This document shows, in pieces, positions 30,966-41,048 of a stretch of DNA of 64,000 nucleotides (positions within the stretch are counted from its first letter, which is position 1; each line of letters opens with the position of its first letter). The stretch comes from Bacteroidetes bacterium HGW-Bacteroidetes-6 (lineage in GTDB: Bacteria > Bacteroidota > Bacteroidia > Bacteroidales > DTU049). Below the pieces are notes generated by a model. The model was given only the letters and a program-made list of their open reading frames with translations. It did not search any database and was not told the origin of the DNA. The stretch is from positions 1-64,000 of the forward strand of contig PHDB01000012.1 in the NCBI GenBank assembly GCA_002842495.1, read 5' to 3'. The position numbers and the translations under genes are program-made.

Positions 30966-31124
30966 CTAGTGTTTGTGTAATTTCTCGTCAGATACTGTAA
31001 GTCTGTGACGACCTTTTGCCCGACGACGAGCCAGCACTTTACGTCCGTTTGCCGATTCCATTCTATGACGGAATCCGTGTTTGTTTCTTCTTTTACGATT
31101 TGATGGCTGAAAAGTACGTTTCAT
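30966..31124 (-). CDS. rpmH: 50S ribosomal protein L34
   Basis: Minus-strand translation [52 protein letters not shown]; 52 aa so absent from the supplied ORF track. Confidence 0.98.
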   Translation of the reverse strand: MKRTFQPSNRKRRNKHGFRHRMESANGRKVLARRRAKGRHRLTVSDEKLHKH

Positions 31125-31153
31125 GACGAATAACTTTTTTCTTTTTGGGAGTG

Positions 31154-31184
31154 CAAAATTAGAAAAACTTTTCGGATAGCCAAA
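31154..31184 (-). promoter_or_regulatory. Bacteroidetes-type promoter for rpmH (TTTG-N19-TAATTTTG)
   Basis: Plus strand CAAAATTA 31154-31161, 19 nt, CAAA 31181-31184. Confidence 0.75.
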
Positions 31185-31256
31185 ACTTTTTTGTTTTTAT
31201 TTTTTATACCTTTAACTCCCAGATAAATAAATGGGAAACAGTAAAGGGAAAATCGA

Positions 31257-33278
31257 ATGAAAAGAACTATTTTTATCTCTGTTATTTTAATCTTTGCCGC
31301 TTCTGCCACGGCTCAATGGCAGCCAACTTCGGGACCAGACGGCAAATTTGTTCGCAGCTTCATTTGTGACAGCAATTTTGTGTATGCTGCTACAGGTGGT
31401 GGAGCATTGGTTTCGTCCGATTTTGGAAACACTTGGGCTTACAGCAACATTGGCCTTGAGAGTTGCGACACCAAATCGTTGACTTTGGCTGGAGGATATG
31501 TTTATATTTCGGGCGATAATGGGGTTTTTCGCTCAAGTGATCACGGCAACAACTGGGAACGAGCCGGAAATGAATTGCAAGGAATTTATGTGAAAACACT
31601 CACCGTGCGAAACGACACCATTTTTGCAGGAACCTATTTACATGGAATTTTTCGTTCGGACGATTTTGGAAATTCGTGGACCCCTATCAACAATGGCATT
31701 TCGGCAGCATACATCTATTATCTTGAATCGGACACTAACAACATTTATGCTGCTACATATCTTCAAGGTCTGTATCGCTCAACCGACATGGGAAACAACT
31801 GGACTTTGTGCAATTCGGGAATTGCGGTCACATCAATCATGTCGGTTCATGCATTTGGCGGCAAAATATTTGCCAGCACGCTTAGCTCTACCAATTATGT
31901 TTCGGACGATGCAGGTACTACATGGTCGACACTTAGCACAAGTCTTTCTTCAATTAAAGGATTTGCGCATAGCGGAAGCAACCTGTATGCTGCACTTTAT
32001 GGATCGGGTGTTTATTTGTCGTCCGACACCGGAACAACATGGTCGGCCATCAATTCAGGATTATCCGAAACCGACCTCTGGGCTATTGGAGCAATCGATT
32101 CGGCTGTTTTTGCTGGTGCCGGCAGCGGACACATTTTAGTACGAGAGCAAAACGCAAGTGCATGGGCAATGGGATATAACAATCCGTTTAAAGCCTGTGT
32201 TGGAGCATTAGCAACAAGCGAAAGCAACCTGATTGCATCGACACATGGATCGGGACTCCACTACACATCGGACTTTGGCAACACATGGACAAAAGACAAC
32301 ACTATTGGAACTGTCGAAATTCGTTCGCTATCGGCAGGAAATGGCTGGGTTCTTGCCGGAACCGACATGCTGGGATTATATAGGTCGAGCAACAACGGAA
32401 CATCCTTTTCGACAGGCAACAACGGCCTAGGTAGCAGCTGGATTCAGTGTATTGCCTGGTGTGGGACAAAAGCATATGCCGGGAGCGGCGAAGCAGGCTT
32501 GTATGTTTCGGCAAACAATGGTTCGTCGTGGTCTCAGGTGAGTTCAATTCCAGCTAACAAAGGAATGAATGCAATTGCTTCGGATGGAAATTCAATTCTT
32601 ACAGCAACCATGGACAGCCTACTCTATTTCTCAAACAACAGTGGAACCAGTTGGGCGGAATTATCGAATTGGGCAAAAGCCGATAAAATCAATTCGCTTG
32701 CATTTTGCTACAACCTTATTTTTGCCGGAACCCAAAACAATGGATTGTATTTCTCGAACGATTCGGGAGCTTCGTGGAGTCATGTAAGTTCATCTGTTCC
32801 TGACAGCGCCAATATTTTAAGCCTGCTCTCGTATTTCAATCTTGTTTTTGCAGGAGACAGCGATGGCAATTTGTACTTAAGCGAAAACAGTGGCAACACC
32901 TGGAGCCATTCGGGTTCTATAGTAAATGGAAAATCCATTTTTGCATTACAAATATCTGAAGGAAGTCTTTACGCTGGAATTGACGCCAATGGGGTTTGGT
33001 CGTGCCCACTAAGCTCATTGATAACATCAATTGACAACTGTTCAACTGAAAAAATCCGAATTTTTCCAAATCCGGCAAAATACTTCATTGAAATTGGAGT
33101 AGCAGGCGCAGATAATTCCACATATCAAATAATCGACATGCAAGGACGCATTGTCAAACAAGGGAAACTCGACAATGGATTTGCTTTAGTTGACATCAGC
33201 TCACTTGCCAAAGGAATCTATTCAATTGTTTGCAGGAACTCAAAAACTATTTTCAGAGGCAATCTGATTCGGGAATAA
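31257..33278 (+). CDS. Secreted BNR/YCF48-like beta-propeller protein with T9SS C-terminal domain
   Basis: Repeated SxDxGxTW motifs (SSDFGNTWA, SDDFGNSWT, SNDSGASWS); C-terminal IRIFPNPAKYFIEI...GIYSIVCRN. Confidence 0.85.
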   Translation: MKRTIFISVILIFAASATAQWQPTSGPDGKFVRSFICDSNFVYAATGGGALVSSDFGNTWAYSNIGLESCDTKSLTLAGGYVYISGDNGVFRSSDHGNNWERAGNELQGIYVKTLTVRNDTIFAGTYLHGIFRSDDFGNSWTPINNGISAAYIYYLESDTNNIYAATYLQGLYRSTDMGNNWTLCNSGIAVTSIMSVHAFGGKIFASTLSSTNYVSDDAGTTWSTLSTSLSSIKGFAHSGSNLYAALYGSGVYLSSDTGTTWSAINSGLSETDLWAIGAIDSAVFAGAGSGHILVREQNASAWAMGYNNPFKACVGALATSESNLIASTHGSGLHYTSDFGNTWTKDNTIGTVEIRSLSAGNGWVLAGTDMLGLYRSSNNGTSFSTGNNGLGSSWIQCIAWCGTKAYAGSGEAGLYVSANNGSSWSQVSSIPANKGMNAIASDGNSILTATMDSLLYFSNNSGTSWAELSNWAKADKINSLAFCYNLIFAGTQNNGLYFSNDSGASWSHVSSSVPDSANILSLLSYFNLVFAGDSDGNLYLSENSGNTWSHSGSIVNGKSIFALQISEGSLYAGIDANGVWSCPLSSLITSIDNCSTEKIRIFPNPAKYFIEIGVAGADNSTYQIIDMQGRIVKQGKLDNGFALVDISSLAKGIYSIVCRNSKTIFRGNLIRE

Positions 33279-33306
33279 TAAAAATTCCTGCTATCCGATT
33301 CTGCAA

Positions 33307-35112
33307 ATGCTAACCATTATCACAGCTATACAAAGCATGAAAAACGACTACCACAATTTACTCGACAAACATAGGTTGACCGAGCGGAAGCTCAAAAAGA
33401 AAAACCAAATGCTCGGAACCATCCGCCTGCTGGTTTCGATTGCATTTTTCGCCATGCTGTGGTTTTGCATCGAAACGTATTCCAACTTGCTGATTACAGG
33501 AATGACTTTGGCAGTAGTAGCATTTGTTGCACTGCTTAAAATTCACGAAAAAGCGCGCTATAATCTTGCACTCACAAAAGCTCTCATTCAAATAAACGAA
33601 GACGAAATACAATTTCTCGAGACAGGCAAAGCTTCGTTTTACGATGGTGCGGAACTCCCTCCTCCGCACCACGCATACGCAAACGATCTTGATTTATTTG
33701 GCCCTGGCTCGGTTTATCAGCACCTGAATCGCACATCGACCATCATGGGCAAAAAACATCTCGCCAACCTTCTACTAAATCGACTTTCTGTCGAAAAAAT
33801 TAGCGAACAACAGGAAGCGGTAAAAGAACTTTTGTCAAAAACTGAATTCCGCCAACAGGTTCAAGCTATTGGCATGTTGGTCAACGACAGTCCTTCGGTG
33901 TGGCAACGCTTGAAAAACTGGTCCGAATCACCAACTAGTAGTTTGAACAAAGCCATTCGAGCTGCATCATTTGTTCTGCCAGTTTTATTGATTGCTTCTA
34001 TTGCGGTGTTTGCAATATCAAGCAATATTTTATTCCGACATATTTCAATCGGGCTTTTTCTTGTGAATCTCTTCATCTTGCAATCGCAGCTCAAAAAAAT
34101 AAAGCGCGAAATGGAGGGTGCCGACAAAATCGACAACATTATCCGCAACTACAGCCAAATAGCAGCTTTTATTGAGAGCGAATCGTTTTCTTCCTCCACC
34201 ATGCAGAAACTTCAATGCTGCCCAAGCGGGGGCAACAAAGCTGTTAGCGAACAACTTAAAAAGCTTTCGAGGCATTTCAGAGATCTTGAAACTATCACCA
34301 ATTTGCTTGCAGCAGTAATATTTAACGGATTTTTCCTCTATCATCTGCATGTGCTACATTCGCTTCTGAAATGGAAACGATTACACGCAAATCAATTATT
34401 GAGCTGGCTCGAAACCATTGGCGAAGCGGAAGCAATTGGGTGTTTGGCCAATTTTGCCACCAACAATCCTGAATATGCCTTTCCGGAAATTGCACAAAAA
34501 GCCGAATTCAGTTTCACACAACTTGGGCATCCTCTTATTTTGAACAAAAAAAGAGTTTGTAACGATGTGAGTTTCGACAATCATCGTTTTGTCGTACTCA
34601 CTGGCTCGAACATGTCGGGCAAAAGCACATTCTTGAGAACTTTGGGTGTAAATTTAGTACTGGCCAGCACCGGTGCGCCAATTTGCGCAACATCTGCGCG
34701 ATTTCTCCCTATTGATGTACTCACCAGCATTCATCAGAGCGACTCGCTGAACGAAAACGAATCGTATTTTTTCGCAGAAGTGAAGCGACTGAAAGAAATT
34801 ATGAACGCCGCAGCCAACAAAACCGTTTTCATTTTACTCGACGAAATTTTACGCGGCACCAATTCGGACGACAAACGCAACGGCACCTTGGAAGTAATTC
34901 GCAAACTTGCATCGCAGCAATGCTATGGCGTTATTGCCACGCACGATCTCGAAATCTGCAATCTTACTGCCGAATACGAAGGCGTTTTATCGAATAAATG
35001 TTTCGAAGTAGAAATTGTCAATAATGACCTGTATTTCGACTTCAGACTCCGCGAAGGCGTGTGTCGCAACAAAAGCGCAACATTTCTGATGACAAAAATG
35101 GGAATAATTTAA
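33307..35112 (+). CDS. MutS-family ATPase with predicted transmembrane segments
   Basis: LTGSNMSGKSTFLRTLGVNLVLAS...PICA (Walker A), VFILLDEILRGTNSDDKR (Walker B); N-terminal and central hydrophobic segments; alternative start 33337. Confidence 0.9.
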   Translation: MLTIITAIQSMKNDYHNLLDKHRLTERKLKKKNQMLGTIRLLVSIAFFAMLWFCIETYSNLLITGMTLAVVAFVALLKIHEKARYNLALTKALIQINEDEIQFLETGKASFYDGAELPPPHHAYANDLDLFGPGSVYQHLNRTSTIMGKKHLANLLLNRLSVEKISEQQEAVKELLSKTEFRQQVQAIGMLVNDSPSVWQRLKNWSESPTSSLNKAIRAASFVLPVLLIASIAVFAISSNILFRHISIGLFLVNLFILQSQLKKIKREMEGADKIDNIIRNYSQIAAFIESESFSSSTMQKLQCCPSGGNKAVSEQLKKLSRHFRDLETITNLLAAVIFNGFFLYHLHVLHSLLKWKRLHANQLLSWLETIGEAEAIGCLANFATNNPEYAFPEIAQKAEFSFTQLGHPLILNKKRVCNDVSFDNHRFVVLTGSNMSGKSTFLRTLGVNLVLASTGAPICATSARFLPIDVLTSIHQSDSLNENESYFFAEVKRLKEIMNAAANKTVFILLDEILRGTNSDDKRNGTLEVIRKLASQQCYGVIATHDLEICNLTAEYEGVLSNKCFEVEIVNNDLYFDFRLREGVCRNKSATFLMTKMGII

Positions 35113-35124
35113 AGAAACAACAAT

Positions 35125-35559
35125 ATGATTGATAAATCAAAAACACTACAAACAACAATTTCGCTTATCAACAGCAAAGTAAAATTCGATGGTTGGACCG
35201 AAGGCAATAAGCCTGTGTCTATTGATTACATTCCTCCTGTTGGCGACAGCGATGGCTACACATCGCTCGAATTACTGCTACTAAGTCTTTCTTCGTGTCT
35301 TGGAACTGCTCTCCTGCTTTTTCTGCGAAGGATGAATAAAACCATCGGGGAATTTCGCATTGAAGCGTCGGGCGATCGCAGGCAGGAACATCCGACATGT
35401 TTCAGCAAAATAACACTTGAAATTCATCTTCAAGCTAGCGATACAACAGTTGCCGAAGTAGAAAAAGTAATTAAAATGGCCGAAGAAACGTATTGCCCGG
35501 TTTGGGCATTGCTCAAAGGCAATGTTGAGATAGAAACCAACGTTGTTATTGCAACATAA
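35125..35559 (+). CDS. OsmC family protein
   Basis: GYTSLELLLLSLSSCLGTALLLFLRRM...AEETYCPVWALLKGNVEI. Confidence 0.88.
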   Translation: MIDKSKTLQTTISLINSKVKFDGWTEGNKPVSIDYIPPVGDSDGYTSLELLLLSLSSCLGTALLLFLRRMNKTIGEFRIEASGDRRQEHPTCFSKITLEIHLQASDTTVAEVEKVIKMAEETYCPVWALLKGNVEIETNVVIAT

Positions 35560-35565
35560 ACAACC

Positions 35566-35901
35566 ATGAAAACATTTTTTCTAATACTGATTTTGGCAAG
35601 CGCGATGATTTCGTGCAACAAAGACGATATTGCCAATGGCACGCCCGATTGCATTGTCGAAAAAATTCACGATTTCAAAAACACATGCTGCGACAACGAT
35701 GCCAATGTGAAAGAATATCTTTTTCAAGGAGCGACTGTTTATGTTTTCGACCCGGGTACTTGCGGAGCCGATATGACGTCGGAAGTAGCCGATTGGCAAT
35801 GCACAACGCTTGGATATCTAGGTGGTATTACTGGCAATACCACGATCAACGGCGAGAATTTCTCAAGTGCCGATTTGCAACGAACAATTTGGAAGAATTG
35901 A
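35566..35901 (+). CDS. Hypothetical lipoprotein
   Basis: Lipobox SAMISCNK; several Cys. Confidence 0.7.
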   Translation: MKTFFLILILASAMISCNKDDIANGTPDCIVEKIHDFKNTCCDNDANVKEYLFQGATVYVFDPGTCGADMTSEVADWQCTTLGYLGGITGNTTINGENFSSADLQRTIWKN

Positions 35902-35940
35902 ATACAGAAAACGAAAAGTGGTGTTGATAAAATAAAACCG

Positions 35941-36393
35941 ATGAGCACTTTAAACGGTATAGGAACAAAGTTTTACGGCATTCGCGGTCCTCTTGAAAAT
36001 GGAAAATGCACGGCAACAGTCTGGATTACTTTTTTGTATTTTCCTCTTATTCCGTTGTATCGAGTCGAGTTTATTCGGCAATTGACACATCCCCGACAAT
36101 TTATTTACACTATCACCCAAAAACAAAAATTGCGTTTCAGCGAAATTGTCAAAACACTTTTAACTGGTTGGATTGCTGTTCCTATTATGATGTTTTGGCC
36201 CATGCCTTTTGCTGTGCGAGAAGTTGGAGAAAAACTTGGTTACACCGACCACAATGCAGGTGGAGCATTCTACACTTTTGTGATTGTTTTTGCCATTACA
36301 TGGCTTGTTGTTTTTGTTTGGAAATGGAAAGATTGGGACGAACGACGTGGATTACCCAAGAATTACAAAGAGTTGATAAAAAAGGAAAGGTAG
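35941..36393 (+). CDS. Hypothetical membrane protein
   Basis: Two to three hydrophobic segments. Confidence 0.65.
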   Translation: MSTLNGIGTKFYGIRGPLENGKCTATVWITFLYFPLIPLYRVEFIRQLTHPRQFIYTITQKQKLRFSEIVKTLLTGWIAVPIMMFWPMPFAVREVGEKLGYTDHNAGGAFYTFVIVFAITWLVVFVWKWKDWDERRGLPKNYKELIKKER

Positions 36394-36440
36394 TCACATA
36401 AAGATTCTCCATCTTCCATACCTAACCAATAGGATCAAAA

Positions 36441-38150
36441 TTATAAAACCGTAAAGGGCTTGACAATAATATCGTTTTCCCCAACAAATCTTAAAAAATA
36501 AACGCCGGCAGGATAATCTGCAACACGAACACTTTGCATTTCTTCAGGATTATCAATATCATCAAGAACTTGCCCCTCTGATGTAAGAATTTCAATTTTT
36601 TTCACCAAAGAATTCAACCTATCATCAATTTCAATGGAAAGTTTTTCATATGCAGGATTTGGAAAAACACTGATGAGATTATGGTTCCATGCCTCGTTGA
36701 GTCCAACCTGGCTCGATGTATATGTAAGTGTAAAACCTCCGGCACGCATCATCTGGTCAGTTTGAAAAAAGACAAGCGCCGAAGGACCCCAAACCAAAAT
36801 TTCGGAAGGCACTGTAAAACCTGAAACCATAGCTACCATAGGATCGCTAGTTGACGTTCCATTAAAAACATAAACCGGATCGATATCTTTTTCCGTTTCC
36901 AATTCCAGAAAATGAATATATATAAGCCCTGCTCCGGGTGGTTGAATCAGCCATTTGCATGTGGAATTGTTTCCATATCGTTCTTCTCCACTGCCATCGC
37001 TAATAGTATCGGATACGGCGGTTAAAACTGTTTGACTCTGGCAATAAACCATATCGGTTTCTGCGGGTTCAACCCCAAAAATACCAGCTTGATCAGTAGT
37101 AAAATCGGAACCGCCCGGGCTTAAATTCGAAAGAATAAAATAGCCATTATAATAGCCACTCCAGCCCCAATTAAAATGAAAGTGGTCGCTATTTTGCATT
37201 CCATCTAAAACAAAAGCATGTCCTCCACTTCCAAAACCTCTATACATTATGGGACGCTTACTCTGCAATTCATTTTCGATTAAGTCGTACCAACTCTGAT
37301 CCATAATTCCTGTTTTTTCTAAATGAAAGCAATAGTCGGAATACTTAAAATAATCCACAAAAGCATCTCTCGCATCGGTAGTTTGTGCTCCAGAGCCATC
37401 AAAAGCAAAATCCATATCAACAGAAACTCCACAATGGTAAAGAAACTCGGCAATGTATTCATTGTCGTCATTAATCGAGTTTGGCATACTATCCCACACA
37501 TAGGTGGTTGCTCCAAAATCGGCAGTCTGATTCGGATATGAAAACGTACCATAAGTATGTGTTCCCTGCCCAACGGTTGGGTAATTGTGATATTTCATCA
37601 CCTGCCCCATAGCAGTGGCTACGCATCCGGCGTAACAACGTCCACATGGTCCACTTGGCGCAATTGGGCTCATTCCATTATAATAACAGCCCTGATCCCA
37701 GGTAGTTGTAAGCAAAGGAGAAATATTCGACTTTTCATTGACCGGTAATTTTCCGGTTTGCTCAAGACTAATCCATTCCCGCTCCACTTCTGCGGCAGGC
37801 TTTCGACCTGAATTCACTGCATCAGCAAGTTGCACTTCTGCCCAATCGAAATATCCCTTAACAACATCGGGTACGGGATCAGCAAATCCACTTTCGAAGC
37901 TCCAGGCAATTACAGGAAAAGCATTCCGTGTTGCCGACATCACAACAAATGAGCTATTAAGCTCATCGGTAAACACATAAAAATGGCTATACCCTTTTTC
38001 TGAAACAGATACCGGAATCAGCACAATACTTTTAGCCGATTTATCCGACATAAAACGCTGAGCCAGGTCAAGTGCTTCGGCATTGCTGATTGTTTGAGCA
38101 GACAGAATTGACGCTAACACTAAAAAAACCAAAAATAGAATCTGTTTCAT
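36441..38150 (-). CDS. C10 (streptopain-like) cysteine peptidase with CUB-like and T9SS C-terminal domains
   Basis: CGRCYAGCVATAMGQVMKYHNYPTVGQG, GSGGHAFVLDGMQNSDHFHFNWGWSGYYNGYF; ISVFPNPAYEKLSIEI...GVYFLRFV. Confidence 0.9.
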   Translation of the reverse strand: MKQILFLVFLVLASILSAQTISNAEALDLAQRFMSDKSAKSIVLIPVSVSEKGYSHFYVFTDELNSSFVVMSATRNAFPVIAWSFESGFADPVPDVVKGYFDWAEVQLADAVNSGRKPAAEVEREWISLEQTGKLPVNEKSNISPLLTTTWDQGCYYNGMSPIAPSGPCGRCYAGCVATAMGQVMKYHNYPTVGQGTHTYGTFSYPNQTADFGATTYVWDSMPNSINDDNEYIAEFLYHCGVSVDMDFAFDGSGAQTTDARDAFVDYFKYSDYCFHLEKTGIMDQSWYDLIENELQSKRPIMYRGFGSGGHAFVLDGMQNSDHFHFNWGWSGYYNGYFILSNLSPGGSDFTTDQAGIFGVEPAETDMVYCQSQTVLTAVSDTISDGSGEERYGNNSTCKWLIQPPGAGLIYIHFLELETEKDIDPVYVFNGTSTSDPMVAMVSGFTVPSEILVWGPSALVFFQTDQMMRAGGFTLTYTSSQVGLNEAWNHNLISVFPNPAYEKLSIEIDDRLNSLVKKIEILTSEGQVLDDIDNPEEMQSVRVADYPAGVYFLRFVGENDIIVKPFTVL

Positions 38151-38277
38151 GGAGCAATTTTTTTCAAAAATACAAAGATTATTACCCTTGCAGACAAATA
38201 TTTTCGATGTTCGTTGCAATTTATATTATTTTAGCAACCATTATTTGATGTTAATTGTCTGACACAAAAACAAAATC

Positions 38278-39831
38278 ATGAAATTCCTTCTGTTTGCAAT
38301 ATTTTCTGTATCAATATTGAATCTGAATTTATCAGCTCAGCACGCAAACATTGTAATTGGAAATAGCCACGACCCCGAAGAACCATCCATTGCAATCAAT
38401 CCGAAAAACACCCTACAAATGGTAGCAGGGGCCAATATTAATTTATATTATATCAGCCAGGATGGTGGCTACACATGGCAAGAAGGGACATTAACTTCAT
38501 CTTTTGGAGTTTGGGGTGACCCGGCCATCACAGTCGACACAACCGGCGCGTTCTACTTCTTTCACCTCTCGAATCCTGTTTCGGGTAACTGGATTGACCG
38601 TATTGTTTGTCAAAAAATTGATTCCATAAATGGAAACTGGAACGATGGAAGCTTTACTGGACTGAATGGCACAAAAGCTCAGGACAAACATTGGCCGGTT
38701 ATTGATAGAACAAACAATACCATTTATGTTACTTGGACACAATTTGATGAATACGGCACCAGCAATTCGGCCGATAGTAGTAATATTATGTTTTCAAAAT
38801 CGATTGACGGCGGACAAAGCTGGACTCCCGCACTGAGAATCAACAAAATTGCCGGCGACTGCGTTGATAGTGACAGCACAACTGAAGGCGCTGTTCCTGC
38901 GGTTGGTCCCAATGGCGAAGTGTATGTGTCGTGGGCTGGTCCCAAAGGCTTGCTTTTCGATAAAAGCCTCGACGGTGGCGCAACATGGCTTCAGGACGAC
39001 ATTTTTGTCAGCAACATTGGTGGTGGCTGGGATTATTCCATACCAGGCATAATGCGCGCCAATGGACTACCGGTTACTGCATGCGATTTAAGCAATGGAC
39101 CTCACCGGGGAACCATTTATATCAATTGGAGCGATCAGACAAATGGAGGTCACAATACCGATATCTGGATTTCTAAAAGCATAGATGGAGGCGATAACTG
39201 GTCGGCGCCTATTCGTGTAAACGACGACACAACCAATCACAATCAGTTTTTCACATGGATGACTATCGATCAGGCAACAGGATATCTTTGGTTTGTGTGG
39301 TACGACCGACGAAACTACGACGACGACCGCACCGATGTGTATATGGCATGTTCGAAAGACGGTGGTCAAACATTTAAAAATTTTAAAGTGAGCGAAAGTC
39401 CGTTCCTCCCCAATTCAAGTGTGTTTTTTGGAGACTACACCAATATTTCCGCTCACAATGGTGTTGTAAGACCCATCTGGGCAAGACTTGATGGGTTTCA
39501 ACTCAGCGTTCTTACAGCTATCATCGACACTACAATACTAACTTCAGTTAATTCATTTTCGGTACCCGACGAAGAACTGGGTGTATTTCCAAATCCATCT
39601 AACGGCAATTTCTGTCTTGCTTTCAAAATGCACACAAAAACACCAATCAGTATTGAAATCACTGATATTTCGGGTTCAACCATCGCCATTCTAGCCGAAG
39701 GCGAAAGCAGTATCGGCCGTCAACAATATTTCTTCAATGCAGCCGATTATAATCTCCAAAATGGAGTGTATTTCATTGTTCTGCACAGCAATGAAAAAAA
39801 TATTCAGAGAAAATGGGTACTAACTCGCTAA
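38278..39831 (+). CDS. Secreted sialidase/BNR-fold protein with T9SS C-terminal domain
   Basis: SKSIDGGQSWTPALRIN, DKSLDGGATW, SKSIDGGDNWSAPIRVND; C-terminal GVFPNPSNGNFCLAF. Confidence 0.82.
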   Translation: MKFLLFAIFSVSILNLNLSAQHANIVIGNSHDPEEPSIAINPKNTLQMVAGANINLYYISQDGGYTWQEGTLTSSFGVWGDPAITVDTTGAFYFFHLSNPVSGNWIDRIVCQKIDSINGNWNDGSFTGLNGTKAQDKHWPVIDRTNNTIYVTWTQFDEYGTSNSADSSNIMFSKSIDGGQSWTPALRINKIAGDCVDSDSTTEGAVPAVGPNGEVYVSWAGPKGLLFDKSLDGGATWLQDDIFVSNIGGGWDYSIPGIMRANGLPVTACDLSNGPHRGTIYINWSDQTNGGHNTDIWISKSIDGGDNWSAPIRVNDDTTNHNQFFTWMTIDQATGYLWFVWYDRRNYDDDRTDVYMACSKDGGQTFKNFKVSESPFLPNSSVFFGDYTNISAHNGVVRPIWARLDGFQLSVLTAIIDTTILTSVNSFSVPDEELGVFPNPSNGNFCLAFKMHTKTPISIEITDISGSTIAILAEGESSIGRQQYFFNAADYNLQNGVYFIVLHSNEKNIQRKWVLTR

Positions 39832-39835
39832 AAAG

Positions 39836-40483
39836 ATGAAAATATCTCATTTATTCTTGTTTCTTTTTCTACTATTCACTATTACAGAGAATCTTAATGC
39901 TCAAAATACAACGGGTGGATTTGGCTCGTTTGGAATTTCAGCCACCAATTGTATTAGCACTGGGTCAGGAATTCTTCCTAACAAGGACAAAATCTACAGC
40001 TGCGAAATTGAAGGGATTTTTAATTCTATTCAAGTCAAAAACATCTCCTTTAACATCGCCGCCGGAATGAAAGATTTCAACACTTGGCATAATGAAATAC
40101 GCTTTCTATCGCGATACTTCACAATGGGCTTAGGAATGGTTTACAAAATCCCTTCCAACAAAAAATGGCATCTGGAAATTCCTTTTGATGCAAGATTAAA
40201 TATTGGCAATTTGCATAAAACTGAATATTTTCAATCGCCGCCTTCATATCCCAATTACAATTATATTTACTCCAAAATCCAAATAAAATCGGGTGTTGCA
40301 TTCTTGCTACCTGCTCTAAGTTATCTCGACTTATGCATATTCGTAAAAGGTGGCTATACATTTGGCAATAAAGAATATAACAGCTACGACAATATCTATC
40401 TTGGCGATATCAATTTTCACGCATACACAGGATTGATGCTCGTTTACAAATTCAAATCAAACACAGAAAATGAAACCAATTAA
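39836..40483 (+). CDS. Hypothetical secreted/outer membrane protein
   Basis: Signal peptide, beta-barrel-like pattern. Confidence 0.55.
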   Translation: MKISHLFLFLFLLFTITENLNAQNTTGGFGSFGISATNCISTGSGILPNKDKIYSCEIEGIFNSIQVKNISFNIAAGMKDFNTWHNEIRFLSRYFTMGLGMVYKIPSNKKWHLEIPFDARLNIGNLHKTEYFQSPPSYPNYNYIYSKIQIKSGVAFLLPALSYLDLCIFVKGGYTFGNKEYNSYDNIYLGDINFHAYTGLMLVYKFKSNTENETN

Positions 40484-41048
40484 AATAGCAATATTGATTT
40501 TGGCATTTCTATTCCTGTATTCATGCCGCAACGACGAAAATTGCACTTGGTGGCAGGAAGTCACTTCGATAAGTTCATCATATTTGCAATATGGCACAGG
40601 AATACATAATATTGAAGAAAACGATACTATTCCTTCACGTGAATTGATGGTTAATGTTGGCTTTCATTTACAAGATGTTTCGACACATTTGGAATGCACG
40701 GGTGAAAATTTAGCCAAGAATGAAATTGATAGCGAAATCAGCAATTTCACAATAACCACAGTTTACAATTTTAACCAGCAATTTAGTGCCGGCGACACGA
40801 TGAATGGGTGTTTTGAATTGTACAGTTACAATTACATCAACTCACACGGAGGGTTCTCATATTTCTCAGACATCTCTTCGCTGAATGAATATACAAACAC
40901 TTTCCCTGTTCAAAACAATGGTAATATTTTCCTGCTGCTGAATAGTTCTACCGATTCGCTCCGGCTTGTTCAGTTCAACATCAATTACCGAGAAACCGAT
41001 GGAAGTGAATTTACTTGCACAACTCCACTAGTATTTCTCAATCCTTAA
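40470..41048 (+). CDS. Hypothetical lipoprotein
   Basis: Lipobox LFLYSCRND; overlaps the end of the preceding gene. Confidence 0.6.
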   Translation: MKPIKIAILILAFLFLYSCRNDENCTWWQEVTSISSSYLQYGTGIHNIEENDTIPSRELMVNVGFHLQDVSTHLECTGENLAKNEIDSEISNFTITTVYNFNQQFSAGDTMNGCFELYSYNYINSHGGFSYFSDISSLNEYTNTFPVQNNGNIFLLLNSSTDSLRLVQFNINYRETDGSEFTCTTPLVFLNP

